From Paratractidigestivibacter sp963605405 (GTDB lineage Bacteria > Actinomycetota > Coriobacteriia > Coriobacteriales > Atopobiaceae), in NCBI GenBank assembly GCA_963605405.1, contig CAVCUP010000009.1, forward strand, positions 1-64,000: 64,000 nucleotides of DNA, in the 5' to 3' direction. Positions 44,002-52,344 of the stretch are shown piece by piece (the first letter of the stretch is position 1; every line of letters starts with the position of its first letter). A program made the position numbers and the translations under genes. The notes beneath the pieces are model-generated. The model searched no databases, had not been told where the DNA came from, and saw nothing but the letters and a program-made list of their open reading frames with translations.

Positions 44002-44030
44002 GGCTCCCGGCTCAGCGCCGGGGGCCTTTT
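44002..44030 (+). terminator. Attenuator-like intrinsic terminator just upstream of the Mg ATPase gene
   Basis: A 10-bp stem (GGCTCCCGGC / GCCGGGGGCC, one G-U) with a 5-base loop and TTTT, ending 27 bases before the ATPase start. Placed inside the leader rather than after a gene, it is a candidate regulatory switch. Confidence 0.7.
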
Positions 44031-44057
44031 CGATATCCCGGGATTGCGAGGTTCGCC

Positions 44058-46832
44058 ATGACGCTGCGCAACCTCTTCAACACTGCGGCCAATGCCGACA
44101 TCCGCGCCGAGAAGCCCCGCCGCCGCGCCGCGCGCGAGAGCCAGCAGGACTGGCTGCGCCACGCCGCCGCAGCTTCCCGCGCCGAGCTCTTCCGCGAACT
44201 CAGCTCCTGCGAGGAGGGCCTCTCCCCCGACCAGGTCGAGGCCGCGCGCGAGTTCTACGGCGCGAACACCATGTCGCGCGCCGCCCATCGCCCGCTGCCG
44301 CTTCGCTTCCTCGCGGCCTTCGCCGACCCCTTCACCTACATCCTCGTCTTCATCGCGTTCGTCTCGGTCCTCACGGACTGGGTCTTTGCGACGGGTCCCG
44401 AGCGCGACCTCTCCACGCCGCTGATCATCGGCATCATGGTGCTCGTCTCGGGAGTGCTGCGCTTTGTCCAGGACGAGAAGAGCACGGTGGCCGCCGAGGC
44501 CTTGGCCGAGATGGTCGAATCCACCGCCGAGGTCGAGCGCGACGGAGACGGCGGCAACGAGACCCCCATCGACGAGATCGTCGTCGGCGACGTCGTCCAT
44601 CTCTCTTCCGGGGACGTCGTGCCTGCCGACCTGCGCATCTTTGCCGCGCGCGACCTCTTTGTGAGCCAGGCGTCACTCACCGGCGAGTCCGAGCCGGTGG
44701 AGAAGCGGCCCCGCCTCGCAGACGGAGGCGCCGGCGTTGACGACGTCGCGCTCACCGACCTCGCCGACCTCGCCTTCATGGGCTCGACCGTGATCTCCGG
44801 CAACGCGCGCGGCGTCGTGGTGGCCACGGGCGCCCGCACGATGTTCGGCGAGGCGACGGGCACGCTCGCAGGCCGCAAGCGCGAGACCTCCTTCGACGCG
44901 GGCATCAGCTCCACGTCCAAGCTGCTCATGCGCCTCATGGTCGTCATGCTCCCCGTGGTGTTTCTCGCCTCCGGCATAACGAAGGGCGACTGGGTATCCG
45001 CATTGCTCTTCTCGCTCTCTGTGGCGGTGGGCCTCACGCCCGAGATGCTCCCGATGCTCGTGACCACCTGCCTGGGCAAGGGCGCCGTCGATCTTTCCCA
45101 TGACCACGTGATCGTCAAGCGCCTCGACGCAATCCAGGACCTCGGCGCGGTCGACGTGCTCTGCACCGACAAGACCGGCACCCTCACCGAGGACCGAATC
45201 GTGCTCGAGCGCCACTTGGACGTCAACGGCCGCGAGGACGCGCGCGTGCTGCGCTACGCCTTCCTCAACAGCTACTTCTCCACCGGCGTGAAGAACCTCA
45301 TCGACAACGCGATCATCGACCGCGCGCTTGCAGAGGGGACCGACGAGGTCGACGCCGCCGCGAACGGCGGAGCCGTGACCGCCGAGGAGCTCGCGGAGCG
45401 CTACCACGGCATCGACGAGCTGCCCTTCGACTTCGATCGCCGCCGCCTCTCCGTCGTCGTGGGCGACGCGGACGGCCGCACCCGCATGGTGACTAAGGGC
45501 GCGCTCGAGGAGATCATGGCCGTGTGCGACGCGGTTGAGGTCGACGGACAGGTGCTCCCGCTCACCGACGAGCTCGTGCGAGAGGTCTCCGAGCGGGGCG
45601 CGGCGCTCGCCGACGAGGGAATGCGCGTGCTGGGCGTGGCCCGCAAGGACGACCCGGCGGGCGCGGGCTCTCTTACCGCCGAGGACGAGCGCGGCATGGT
45701 GCTCATCGGCTACCTCGCCTTCCTCGATCCGCCCAAGGAGAGCTCGGCCGCGGCCGTGCGTGCCCTTGCCGCCCACGGCGTGGCGACCAAGGTCCTGACC
45801 GGCGACTCTCCCCGCGTCGCGGCGCACGTGTGCCGCGCCATCGGCATCCCCGCCGAGCACGTGCTCACGGGCGTCGACGTCGAGGGCATGGACGATGAGC
45901 GGCTGGCCGAGGCGGTGCAGGAGACGAGCATCTTCGCCAAGCTCTCCCCCGCCCAGAAGGCGCGCGTGGTCCGCGTGCTGCGCGGGCTCGGGCACGCCGT
46001 GGCGTACATGGGCGACGGCGTGAACGACGCGGCCGCTATGCGCGAGAGCGACTGCGGCATCTCGGTCGACTCAGCCGTGGATGTGGCACGCGAGGCCGCC
46101 GACATCATCCTGCTCGAGAAGGACCTCATGGTGCTCGAGCACGGCATCGAGTGCGGGCGACGCACCTACGCGAACATGATCAAGTACGTGAAGATGACCG
46201 TGAGCTCGAACTTCGGCAACATCTTCAGCGTGCTCGTGGCGGCCACGCTTCTCCCCTTCCTTCCCATGACCGCCGTCCAGCTGCTGCTCCTCAACCTCAT
46301 CTATGACCTGACCTGCACCGCGATGCCCTGGGACAACGTAGACGATGAGGCCGTCGCGCGTCCCTGCAAGTGGGACACGGGCTCCGTGCGCGACTTCATG
46401 GTCTGCTTCGGCCCGCTGAGCTCCGTCTTCGACATCCTCACCTTCGCCGCGCTCTTCTTCTGGGTCTGCCCGGCCGTTGCGGGCGGGTCCTGGGGCACGC
46501 TCGACACGGCGGGCCAGGCGCTCTTTGCCGGCACGTTCCAGGCCGGGTGGTTCGTGGAGAGCATGCTCACCCAGACGCTCGCCGTGCATCTTATGCGCAC
46601 CGAGAAGGCCCCCTTCATCGGCAGCCGCGCGTCCGCCCCGCTCCTGGCGCTCGGGGCCGCGGGATGCCTGATCGTAGCCGTCATCCCCCAGACCGCCCTG
46701 GGCACGGCGCTCGACTTCCATTGCCTGCCGGCCTTCTTCGTGCCCGTGTGCGCCGCGGCCGTGGCCGGCTACGCGACCGCCGTGCTGGCAATGCGCAAGG
46801 CGTACCTGCGCAAGCACGATCGCCTGCTCTAG
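44058..46832 (+). CDS. mgtA: Magnesium-importing P-type ATPase
   Basis: A P3B-type ATPase of 924 residues in the inner membrane that imports Mg2+. The phosphorylated Asp371 is in CTDKTGTLT. Other motifs are LTGESEPVEK (actuator domain), MVTKGALEEIM (nucleotide site), VLTGDSPRVAAHVC and GDGVNDAAAM (hinge). SNFGNIFSVLVAATLLPFLPM and DIILLEKDLMVLE are typical of MgtA/MgtB. About ten membrane spans are visible. I chose ATG 44058, after the leader terminator; an upstream ATG at 43986 would cross that terminator. The gene is alone in its transcript. A leader with a His-rich mini-ORF and terminator suggests control by metal or translation. Confidence 0.92.
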   Translation: MTLRNLFNTAANADIRAEKPRRRAARESQQDWLRHAAAASRAELFRELSSCEEGLSPDQVEAAREFYGANTMSRAAHRPLPLRFLAAFADPFTYILVFIAFVSVLTDWVFATGPERDLSTPLIIGIMVLVSGVLRFVQDEKSTVAAEALAEMVESTAEVERDGDGGNETPIDEIVVGDVVHLSSGDVVPADLRIFAARDLFVSQASLTGESEPVEKRPRLADGGAGVDDVALTDLADLAFMGSTVISGNARGVVVATGARTMFGEATGTLAGRKRETSFDAGISSTSKLLMRLMVVMLPVVFLASGITKGDWVSALLFSLSVAVGLTPEMLPMLVTTCLGKGAVDLSHDHVIVKRLDAIQDLGAVDVLCTDKTGTLTEDRIVLERHLDVNGREDARVLRYAFLNSYFSTGVKNLIDNAIIDRALAEGTDEVDAAANGGAVTAEELAERYHGIDELPFDFDRRRLSVVVGDADGRTRMVTKGALEEIMAVCDAVEVDGQVLPLTDELVREVSERGAALADEGMRVLGVARKDDPAGAGSLTAEDERGMVLIGYLAFLDPPKESSAAAVRALAAHGVATKVLTGDSPRVAAHVCRAIGIPAEHVLTGVDVEGMDDERLAEAVQETSIFAKLSPAQKARVVRVLRGLGHAVAYMGDGVNDAAAMRESDCGISVDSAVDVAREAADIILLEKDLMVLEHGIECGRRTYANMIKYVKMTVSSNFGNIFSVLVAATLLPFLPMTAVQLLLLNLIYDLTCTAMPWDNVDDEAVARPCKWDTGSVRDFMVCFGPLSSVFDILTFAALFFWVCPAVAGGSWGTLDTAGQALFAGTFQAGWFVESMLTQTLAVHLMRTEKAPFIGSRASAPLLALGAAGCLIVAVIPQTALGTALDFHCLPAFFVPVCAAAVAGYATAVLAMRKAYLRKHDRLL

Positions 46833-46891
46833 GCAAAGGTAAGCGAAGGGGCTGATGCCCGGGCAGGCCTCTTGACGAAGGCCGTGTTGCC

Positions 46892-46967
46892 GGCTCCTCT
46901 CGGCCCCGACGGCTCCTCTCGGCCCCGACGGCTCCTCTCGGCCCCGCCGGCTCCTCTCGGCCCCGAC
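46892..46967. repeat. 19-bp tandem repeat, four copies
   Basis: GGCTCCTCTCGGCCCCGAC is repeated at 46892, 46911, 46930 (one change) and 46949. It lies between mgtA and the TGCCAGCGG array; no gene is present. Confidence 0.9.
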
Positions 46968-47076
46968 GGCACCCAACGGCCGCACCGGCAGGTGCCGACA
47001 AGAAGCGCACGGGAAATCGCGTTCGCCCGCGTCTCTTGCCGGCAACGCCCAGACGTCCACCCAATTGACCGCCCCT

Positions 47077-47331
47077 CCTCGAGACGCTAAGAAAGCCCGT
47101 CCGCTGGCACCGCAGGGAGCCTTCCGCTAAAACTCTGGCCCCGCTGGCACCCCACAGATGCCAGCGGAGCCGTTTTCTTAGCGAATCACCCGGCAGCAAT
47201 GCCAGCGGGGCCGTTTTCTTAGCGAATCACCCGTCAGCAATGCCAGCGGACCGGTTTTATCAGCAGGCCATCATAGGGCGGTGCCAGCGGACCCGTTAAT
47301 TTAGCGGGCCACCTGGCAGGCGCGTCAGCAA
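47077..47331. repeat. TGCCAGCGG palindromic repeat array, 41-bp period
   Basis: Two minus-oriented units end in CCGCTGGCA at 47101-47109 and 47141-47149. Four plus-oriented units start with TGCCAGCGG at 47159, 47200, 47241 and 47282, exactly 41 bases apart. The centre is CCGCTGGCA-N9-TGCCAGCGG. Most units continue with CCGTTTTCTTAGCG. It occupies the gap between mgtA and the leftward unknown gene pair. Confidence 0.9.
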
Positions 47332-47446
47332 TAGGGCCTCTCACCAACGCCGCCATGTTGAGGTGCAGGCAGACCGTATTTCTTAACAGCCCGTAGGTTC
47401 GGCATGTGGTCGAGGCAAGCCTTGAGCTGCGGGCAGGACGCAGCCG

Positions 47447-48106
47447 CTACCCTCGACGAATGAGCCGGTAAGAAGGTTCGCGCAAGTAGTTGGCCGCAAT
47501 CGTCTCCGGGAAAGGGTTGTCGCCGCTGAAGACGTCCGTGTAAGGGACGCCGTCGACGTCCTCGCCGCGGACCTCTCCGCAGCCGATGCCGCGGACCTTG
47601 GCGGGAACATAGCCCGCCTGGTAGCGGTTGTCGACCTTACGGAAGTTGTTGTATAGCCAGACCACGTCGCGGCTCCTTAGGTCGGAGGTCTCGACTGCAG
47701 GCGCGTCGATAAAGCCCTTGAGCTGCTCGCTTCTCGGCTGACGAACATCGATGCCGTGAAGCGAGCGCTGCATGTCGGCCACCTCCGGGTCCCTGAAGCC
47801 CTCCCAGGGAAGAAGCCTCCCCGCGATCCGCCACCCCTCGGTCAGGTACACCCCGTTCTCGAGGCCCGCGCACATCTCCTCGTCGTCCGTGTACGGAACG
47901 ACCCCGACGGAAAGCCCGCCGCCGAAGAAGTTCCCGACCACCTGGGCCAGGCGAGCGTAGCCGTAGGCCATGTCCTCGGAGGGCGGCCGGTAACGCTTGA
48001 GGCCGCAGTAGGTCAAGAAGGGCTCGACGAAGTCCCGGCTGCCATTCCAGTGCAGATAGAGCCCGAGCGTTCGCTCCCCCGTCGTGACGATGCCCCTATT
48101 CCCCAT
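47447..48106 (-). CDS. Conserved-looking hypothetical protein (second of a pair)
   Basis: A soluble protein of 219 residues. It starts GNRGIVTTGERTLGLYLHWNG and contains YGYARLAQVVGNFFGGGLSVGVVPYTDD, aromatic-rich and with regular secondary structure. No signal peptide, spans or metal motif is evident. I do not recognise a named family. Its ATG overlaps the last 11 bases of the upstream gene, so the two are translationally coupled and probably work together. The 3' side faces the TGCCAGCGG array, with no clear terminator. Confidence 0.65.
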   Translation of the reverse strand: MGNRGIVTTGERTLGLYLHWNGSRDFVEPFLTYCGLKRYRPPSEDMAYGYARLAQVVGNFFGGGLSVGVVPYTDDEEMCAGLENGVYLTEGWRIAGRLLPWEGFRDPEVADMQRSLHGIDVRQPRSEQLKGFIDAPAVETSDLRSRDVVWLYNNFRKVDNRYQAGYVPAKVRGIGCGEVRGEDVDGVPYTDVFSGDNPFPETIAANYLREPSYRLIRRG

Positions 48107-48824
48107 GATGTTCGACCGACCCGCAAACGCGAACGTGGGGCAGGCCGAGCTTCTTGTCGACGCTCAACTGCCAATACTCAGAGACCCGGTTCTCGTCCGT
48201 AAAGGCACCTGCATAGGCCATGAGCTGCTCGGCCCTCGATATCACGCCGCTCTGGGCGAGGGTGCGCGCGGTCTCGAGGACCTCGGAGACCTGAACCGCG
48301 TCCAACGACTGCCTGAGGCGGATAAACTTCGTGTCAGTGACCACGACGCCCTTGTATGGCAAGAGAGTGAGAAGCGCGAGCGAAGGGACATCCCGGACGC
48401 TGCGGTTTGCGCGCGTGGCCAGGCGGTTCACGCAGAAGACGGCGTCGCCGTTCATGTAAAGCGCGTAGTCCTCGTGCGCATCCACCACGATGAAGACGTC
48501 GCGCAGGGCATGCCTCCACGGCGAGACGACCTGCAGCTCCCCCTCATCCGCGCCGAGGGGATTCTCCCTCACGTAGTCGTCCACGAGCGAGCGATTGAGC
48601 CAGAGCCGCTCGCTCACGCGCGCGCCGTCGGCCTGCTCGGCCTTGTCGCGGGTATGGAGCGTGATGCCCTGGGCCTCGACGACGCCGAGCTTGCCGTTCG
48701 CATAGGTGAGAAGCCCACTGAGCGCGCGGTGGAAAAGCTCCGCGTCCTCAGGCGCGAACCGCCTCGGCTTGGCCCTGAAAACTCCATCCAGCGCGCCCTT
48801 CTCGTTTTCTACGCACGTGCCCAT
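48096..48824 (-). CDS. Hypothetical protein (first of a pair)
   Basis: A soluble protein of 242 residues of unknown function. Features: an N-terminal charged helix, a central beta-rich part (YALYMNGDAVFCVNRLAT, VVVTDTKFIRLRQSLD), and a C-terminal half with helices (VSEVLETARTLAQSGVIS) ending in VEHHGE. No known catalytic motif. GAGAGGAG directly before ATG 48824 is a strong ribosome-binding site. It overlaps the following gene by 11 bases. Alternatives such as a plasmid- or phage-derived pair cannot be excluded. Confidence 0.65.
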   Translation of the reverse strand: MGTCVENEKGALDGVFRAKPRRFAPEDAELFHRALSGLLTYANGKLGVVEAQGITLHTRDKAEQADGARVSERLWLNRSLVDDYVRENPLGADEGELQVVSPWRHALRDVFIVVDAHEDYALYMNGDAVFCVNRLATRANRSVRDVPSLALLTLLPYKGVVVTDTKFIRLRQSLDAVQVSEVLETARTLAQSGVISRAEQLMAYAGAFTDENRVSEYWQLSVDKKLGLPHVRVCGSVEHHGE

Positions 48825-49218
48825 GAGCTCTCCTCTCGCCGGGGTTTATGAGTGGGAGGATGGTAGCGGGAAAGCCCCTTACCGCGAGCTTCCGGGTACC
48901 TTACGGCTGCCTGCGGCGCAGCTCAGAGGTGGTTCCGGACTGTATGATTCAATAATCAATACGCGTGCGGCGCGTTTCTCGCCGCAAACGGCACGCGGCG
49001 CTCCGTATGGACGAGAATATCGTCGCCCCTCGGTCGCGCAGCCGCGCTACCCTGCCCGAGGATTTGAACAACGAGCAGCTCAGGTACCGAATATCGCAAA
49101 CGACCGCATGCTTCGCGCCTTGGCCCTGCGCCGGGAACCCCAGGCACCTCGAGACCGGAATCGGCCGCACGGCCCTCAACCTGAGCCGTACGGCCGCCCC
49201 GCCGCCGGCGAAGACGAC

Positions 49219-49402
49219 GCCGGCGGCAGTTTTGCCGCCCGGCGCATGCGGGCGATTTCCGGGCGACGCGTTTACCTGCGGCTCCTCAAACCCGGAGCGC
49301 GGGCTTACTCGGAGCACCCGCAAAAAACTGCCGCCGGCTCGGGTGCCCGCCCCCGCGGGCGGCCGCCAACTCAGCTTATGCGCGAGGTCGTGGGCCATAT
49401 AA
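49219..49402. repeat. Dispersed inverted-repeat-bounded element, copy B
   Basis: The core at 49219-49338 (120 bp) has inverted ends GCCGGCGGCAGTTTTG and CAAAAAACTGCCGCCGGC. It matches the 5199-5317 core without gaps apart from length one. Similarity continues to about 49402 (GCTTATGCGC, GTGGGCCATATAA). A palindromic TGCCAGCGG hairpin follows at once. The remaining 48825-49218 stretch shows no supported gene. Confidence 0.7.
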
Positions 49403-49406
49403 CGCA

Positions 49407-49449
49407 AACCGGCCCCGCTGGCATCCACGAAGTGCCAGCGGGGCCGGTT
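49407..49449. repeat. Minimal TGCCAGCGG palindrome (17-bp stem, 9-base loop)
   Basis: Perfect arms at 49407-49423 and 49433-49449 contain CCGCTGGCA-N9-TGCCAGCGG, with the same 9-base centre as the arrays at 32.8 and 47.15 kb. It could also act as a terminator, but the T-run is only TTTCCCC. Confidence 0.88.
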
Positions 49450-49543
49450 TCCCCGTGCGCGGACTCAATGGCGCAAGCGGGCGCGATTTCTGCGCACCTC
49501 TAGCCAAGGTACCCGCAGGGACGCTGAATGCCCAATGGACGTC

Positions 49544-50656
49544 CTACAGCGCCGCGACGACCTTGTCGCCCATCTCGGCGGTGCCGAGGATATGGTCGGC
49601 GGGGGTGCTCGCGTCGGCGATGTCGCGGGTGCGCCACCCCTCGTTGAGGACGCGCTCCACGGCAACCTCGATCCAGGCGGCCTCCTCGGTCATGTCGAGG
49701 GCATAGGTGAGCAGCATCCCCGCGGAGAGGATCTGGGCGAGCGGGTTCGCGACGCCCTGGCCCGCGATGTCGGGGGCGGAGCCGGCGGAAGGCTCAAAGA
49801 GCGAGACGCCGTCGCCCAGGCTCGCGGAGGCGAGCATGCCGAGCGAGCCCGTGATCTGGGCGGCCTCGTCGGAGAGGATGTCGCCGAACATGTTCTCGGT
49901 CACCACGACGTCGAAGTCGGCCGGACGGTTGATGAGCTGCATGGCGGTGTTGTCCACCAGCAGGTCCTCGAGCTCGACGTCGGCGTACTCCTCGTCGTGC
50001 ACTCGGTGGACGACCTCGCGCCACATGCGGGAGGTCTCGAGGACATTGCGCTTGTCGACGCTCGTGACCTTGTTGCGGCGCTTGCGCGCGGCCTCGAAGG
50101 CCTGGCGAGCGATGCGCTCGACCTCGTACTCGCGGTACTCGAGCGTGTCGTAGGCACGCTGGCCGCGGCCGCCGTTGGCGCCGGCGCCCTCCTCGTCGTA
50201 GAAACGCTCGCGACGACCGAAGTACAGGCCGCCCGTGAGCTCGCGCACGAGCACCATGTCGACGCCCTTGATGACCTCGGGGCGCAGGGTCGAGGCGCCG
50301 GCCAGCGCGTCGTAGATCTTGACCGGGCGCAGGTTGGTGTAGAGGCCGAGCGCCTTGCGGATGCCGAGAAGGCCCTGCTCCGGGCGCGGGGCGTTGGGGT
50401 CGGTGGAGTCCCACTTCGGGCCGCCGACGCTTGCGAGCAGGACGGCATCGCTCGCGAGGGCGGAGTCGAGGGTCGCCTGCGGCAGCGGACTGCCGGTCGC
50501 GTCGATGGCCGCGCCGCCGATGAGCTGGTCGTCGAAGACGAACTCGACGTCGGCCTTCTTGCCGACGGCCTCAAGGACCTTCTTGCCCTCGGCGATGATC
50601 TCCGGGCCGATGCCGTCGCCCGGAAGCGAGCAGATGCGGTAGGTCTTGGATGCCAT
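49544..50656 (-). CDS. leuB: 3-isopropylmalate dehydrogenase
   Basis: Oxidises and decarboxylates 3-isopropylmalate in leucine synthesis. It has the N-terminal CSLPGDGIGPEI, the substrate-contacting Arg set in LRPEV/VRELTGGLYFG, KRNVLETSRMWREV, and the NAD-binding EPSAGSAPDIAGQGVANP. DILSDEAAQITGSLGMLAS holds metal-binding Asp residues. The length of 370 is standard. It follows leuD by two bases, so the two are cotranscribed. leuA and leuC are not in the window. Confidence 0.94.
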   Translation of the reverse strand: MASKTYRICSLPGDGIGPEIIAEGKKVLEAVGKKADVEFVFDDQLIGGAAIDATGSPLPQATLDSALASDAVLLASVGGPKWDSTDPNAPRPEQGLLGIRKALGLYTNLRPVKIYDALAGASTLRPEVIKGVDMVLVRELTGGLYFGRRERFYDEEGAGANGGRGQRAYDTLEYREYEVERIARQAFEAARKRRNKVTSVDKRNVLETSRMWREVVHRVHDEEYADVELEDLLVDNTAMQLINRPADFDVVVTENMFGDILSDEAAQITGSLGMLASASLGDGVSLFEPSAGSAPDIAGQGVANPLAQILSAGMLLTYALDMTEEAAWIEVAVERVLNEGWRTRDIADASTPADHILGTAEMGDKVVAAL

Positions 50657-50658
50657 GG

Positions 50659-51180
50659 TTACTCGCCCTTCTTCTGCGCCAGGACACGCTTGGTGCGCTC
50701 GACCAGGCCGCCGTTGTTGATGATCTCCTGGATAAAGGGCGGGAACGGCTGCGCGTGGAAGACGGCGCCGGTGGTCTCGTCCGTGATGGTGCCCGTGTCC
50801 GCGTCGATGTCGACGACGTCACCCTCGGAGATGGCGTCGACGGCCTCAGGGCACTCGAGGATGGGCAGGCCCATGTTGATGGAGTTGCGGTAGAAGATGC
50901 GCGCGAAGCTCTTGGCGACGACGCAGGAGACGCCGGCGGCCTTGATGGCCACGGGCGCGTGCTCGCGGGAGGAGCCGCAGCCGAAGTTCTCGTCGGCCAC
51001 GATGATGTCGCCGGGCTTGACGCGCTCGACAAAGGTGGTGTCGAGGTCCTCGAGGCAATGCTTGGCGAGCTCCGCCGGGTCGGAGGTGTTGAGGTAACGG
51101 GCCGGGATGATGACGTCGGTATCGATGTCGCGGCCGTAGCGGAAGACGGTTCCCTTGAACTGCACGGCGTGTCCTTTCAT
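50659..51180 (-). CDS. leuD: 3-isopropylmalate dehydratase, small subunit
   Basis: The swivel-domain subunit of isopropylmalate isomerase, which works with the LeuC iron-sulfur subunit. It has FRYGRDIDTDVIIPARYL, the signature NFGCGSSREHAPVAIKAAG and SFARIFYRNSINMGLP. At 173 residues it is the short archaeal/anaerobe-type form. I chose ATG 51180. A -10-like TACAAT at 51213-51208 puts transcription start near 51199, which makes the ATG at 51198 nearly leaderless. It is first in a leuD-leuB operon; leuC is not adjacent, which is unusual but known in some lineages. Confidence 0.9.
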   Translation of the reverse strand: MKGHAVQFKGTVFRYGRDIDTDVIIPARYLNTSDPAELAKHCLEDLDTTFVERVKPGDIIVADENFGCGSSREHAPVAIKAAGVSCVVAKSFARIFYRNSINMGLPILECPEAVDAISEGDVVDIDADTGTITDETTGAVFHAQPFPPFIQEIINNGGLVERTKRVLAQKKGE

Positions 51181-51198
51181 CGGCACGGATTTAGACAT

Positions 51199-51630
51199 TT
51201 GCGCTTTATTGTAGCGAAGTCGCGCGGACGGCCGACGCGTACGTCGGCGGATGGAGCGCGCGATGGCCGGGAACCCGCACGTCGCCGAGGTTGCAGGGCG
51301 TATACGTCTGAGCAGCGAGGCGCGCGCCTGCGGCACGACGATCTCCTGCACGTTAATGCACGCCAGGAAGGACGATTTGGGCCCAATAAGGCCCCGCGTG
51401 ATCATTTTTTCGCGATTCTGCGTGGATTTTCGAGGGTTTACGGAGTAGCAAGGGCACGATTGGGCGACCAAACGGATCCAGAAACAGCGTTTGCCCAGTT
51501 GGCGCCCCTCTTTCTATACATCAATATTCGAATAGAGCACGCACAATCACGATTTTTTGTGCGCGCCAGGCGGAAAAGGGACCCGAGCGCGCCCCAACGG
51601 CCCGGGAAGCCCAGCTCGCCTGCCGTCGCG
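51199..51630. other. Intergenic gap, 432 bp
   Basis: It holds the likely leuD promoter near 51208 and, at about 51537-51566, an imperfect hairpin (GCACGCACAA / TTGTGCGCGC). No gene is supported; the sequence is AT-richer near 51500-51560. No leucine-rich leader peptide was recognised. Confidence 0.4.
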
Positions 51631-52344
51631 CTACCAGCATGCGCCGTTGAGGGCTGCACGGCCTTCCGCAGCGAGGCGAGCGTGCTCGCGGCGCATGGCG
51701 TCGGCGTTGACCAGCGCCCCCTTCCAGCCGCGGTCCCGGCAGCGGCCCTCGTCGAGCTCGAACACGTGGTAGCCGCAGGCGTTTATCACCCGAGCTCCGC
51801 ACTCGGCGCGACGCACCCGCTCGAAGCGAGACCCGTATCCCTGATGGATATGCCCGTGCACCAGGCATTCCGGCCGCCAGCGCTCAAGCGCGTCCGCGAA
51901 GCATTCGAATCCGCGATGGGGCAGGTCCTCCATGTCGCCGACGCCGCGCGCCGGCGCATGCGTGAGCAGGATATCGACCCCGCCGAGCAGCCTGACCTTC
52001 GGCTCGAGCCTGCGGACCCGCCGCGCCATCTCCTGCTCGGTATACATATTGAGCCCGTCGCGGTAACGCATGGACCCGCCGAGCCCCGCGATGCGCAGCC
52101 CGTGCCAAACGTAGGCGCAGTCCTCCAGGCAGATACAGCCGCCCGGCGCCCGACGAGCGTACGCGTCATCGTGGTTGCCGCGCACGTAGAACAGGGGTTT
52201 ATTTGTCACGGTAACGAGGAACTCGAGGTAATCGGCATCGAGGTCGCCGGCCGAGAGGATCAAGTCGACGCCCCCGAAGCGCTCCTCGTTGTAGAAATCC
52301 CACAAGCAGCGCTCCTCGACGTCCGCAATGGCCAGAATCTTCAT
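51631..52344 (-). CDS. Calcineurin-like metallophosphoesterase
   Basis: A small cytosolic phosphoesterase of 237 residues. The metal-site motifs are AIADVEERCLW (motif I, with Glu in place of the usual His of DxH), SAGDLDADYL, VRGNHDD, LTHAPARG and VHGHIH. This DxE variant with LWDFYNEERF recurs in a subgroup of anaerobe proteins. Its ATG overlaps the TGA of the upstream BMP-fusion gene (ATGA), so the two are made together. A phosphate ester or cyclic nucleotide is a plausible substrate, unproven. Confidence 0.85.
   Translation of the reverse strand: MKILAIADVEERCLWDFYNEERFGGVDLILSAGDLDADYLEFLVTVTNKPLFYVRGNHDDAYARRAPGGCICLEDCAYVWHGLRIAGLGGSMRYRDGLNMYTEQEMARRVRRLEPKVRLLGGVDILLTHAPARGVGDMEDLPHRGFECFADALERWRPECLVHGHIHQGYGSRFERVRRAECGARVINACGYHVFELDEGRCRDRGWKGALVNADAMRREHARLAAEGRAALNGACW

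Noticed and set aside
43681..44057. A known Mg2+ (M-box) or Mn2+ (yybP-ykoY) riboswitch before mgtA
   Set aside because: Neither consensus core was recognised in the leader; the mini-ORF and terminator explain the visible structure better.
47077..47331. The 41-bp arrays looked at first like a CRISPR array
   Set aside because: Only about 9-25 bases per unit are conserved, orientation flips at the centre, spacers are partly similar to each other, and no cas genes are present.
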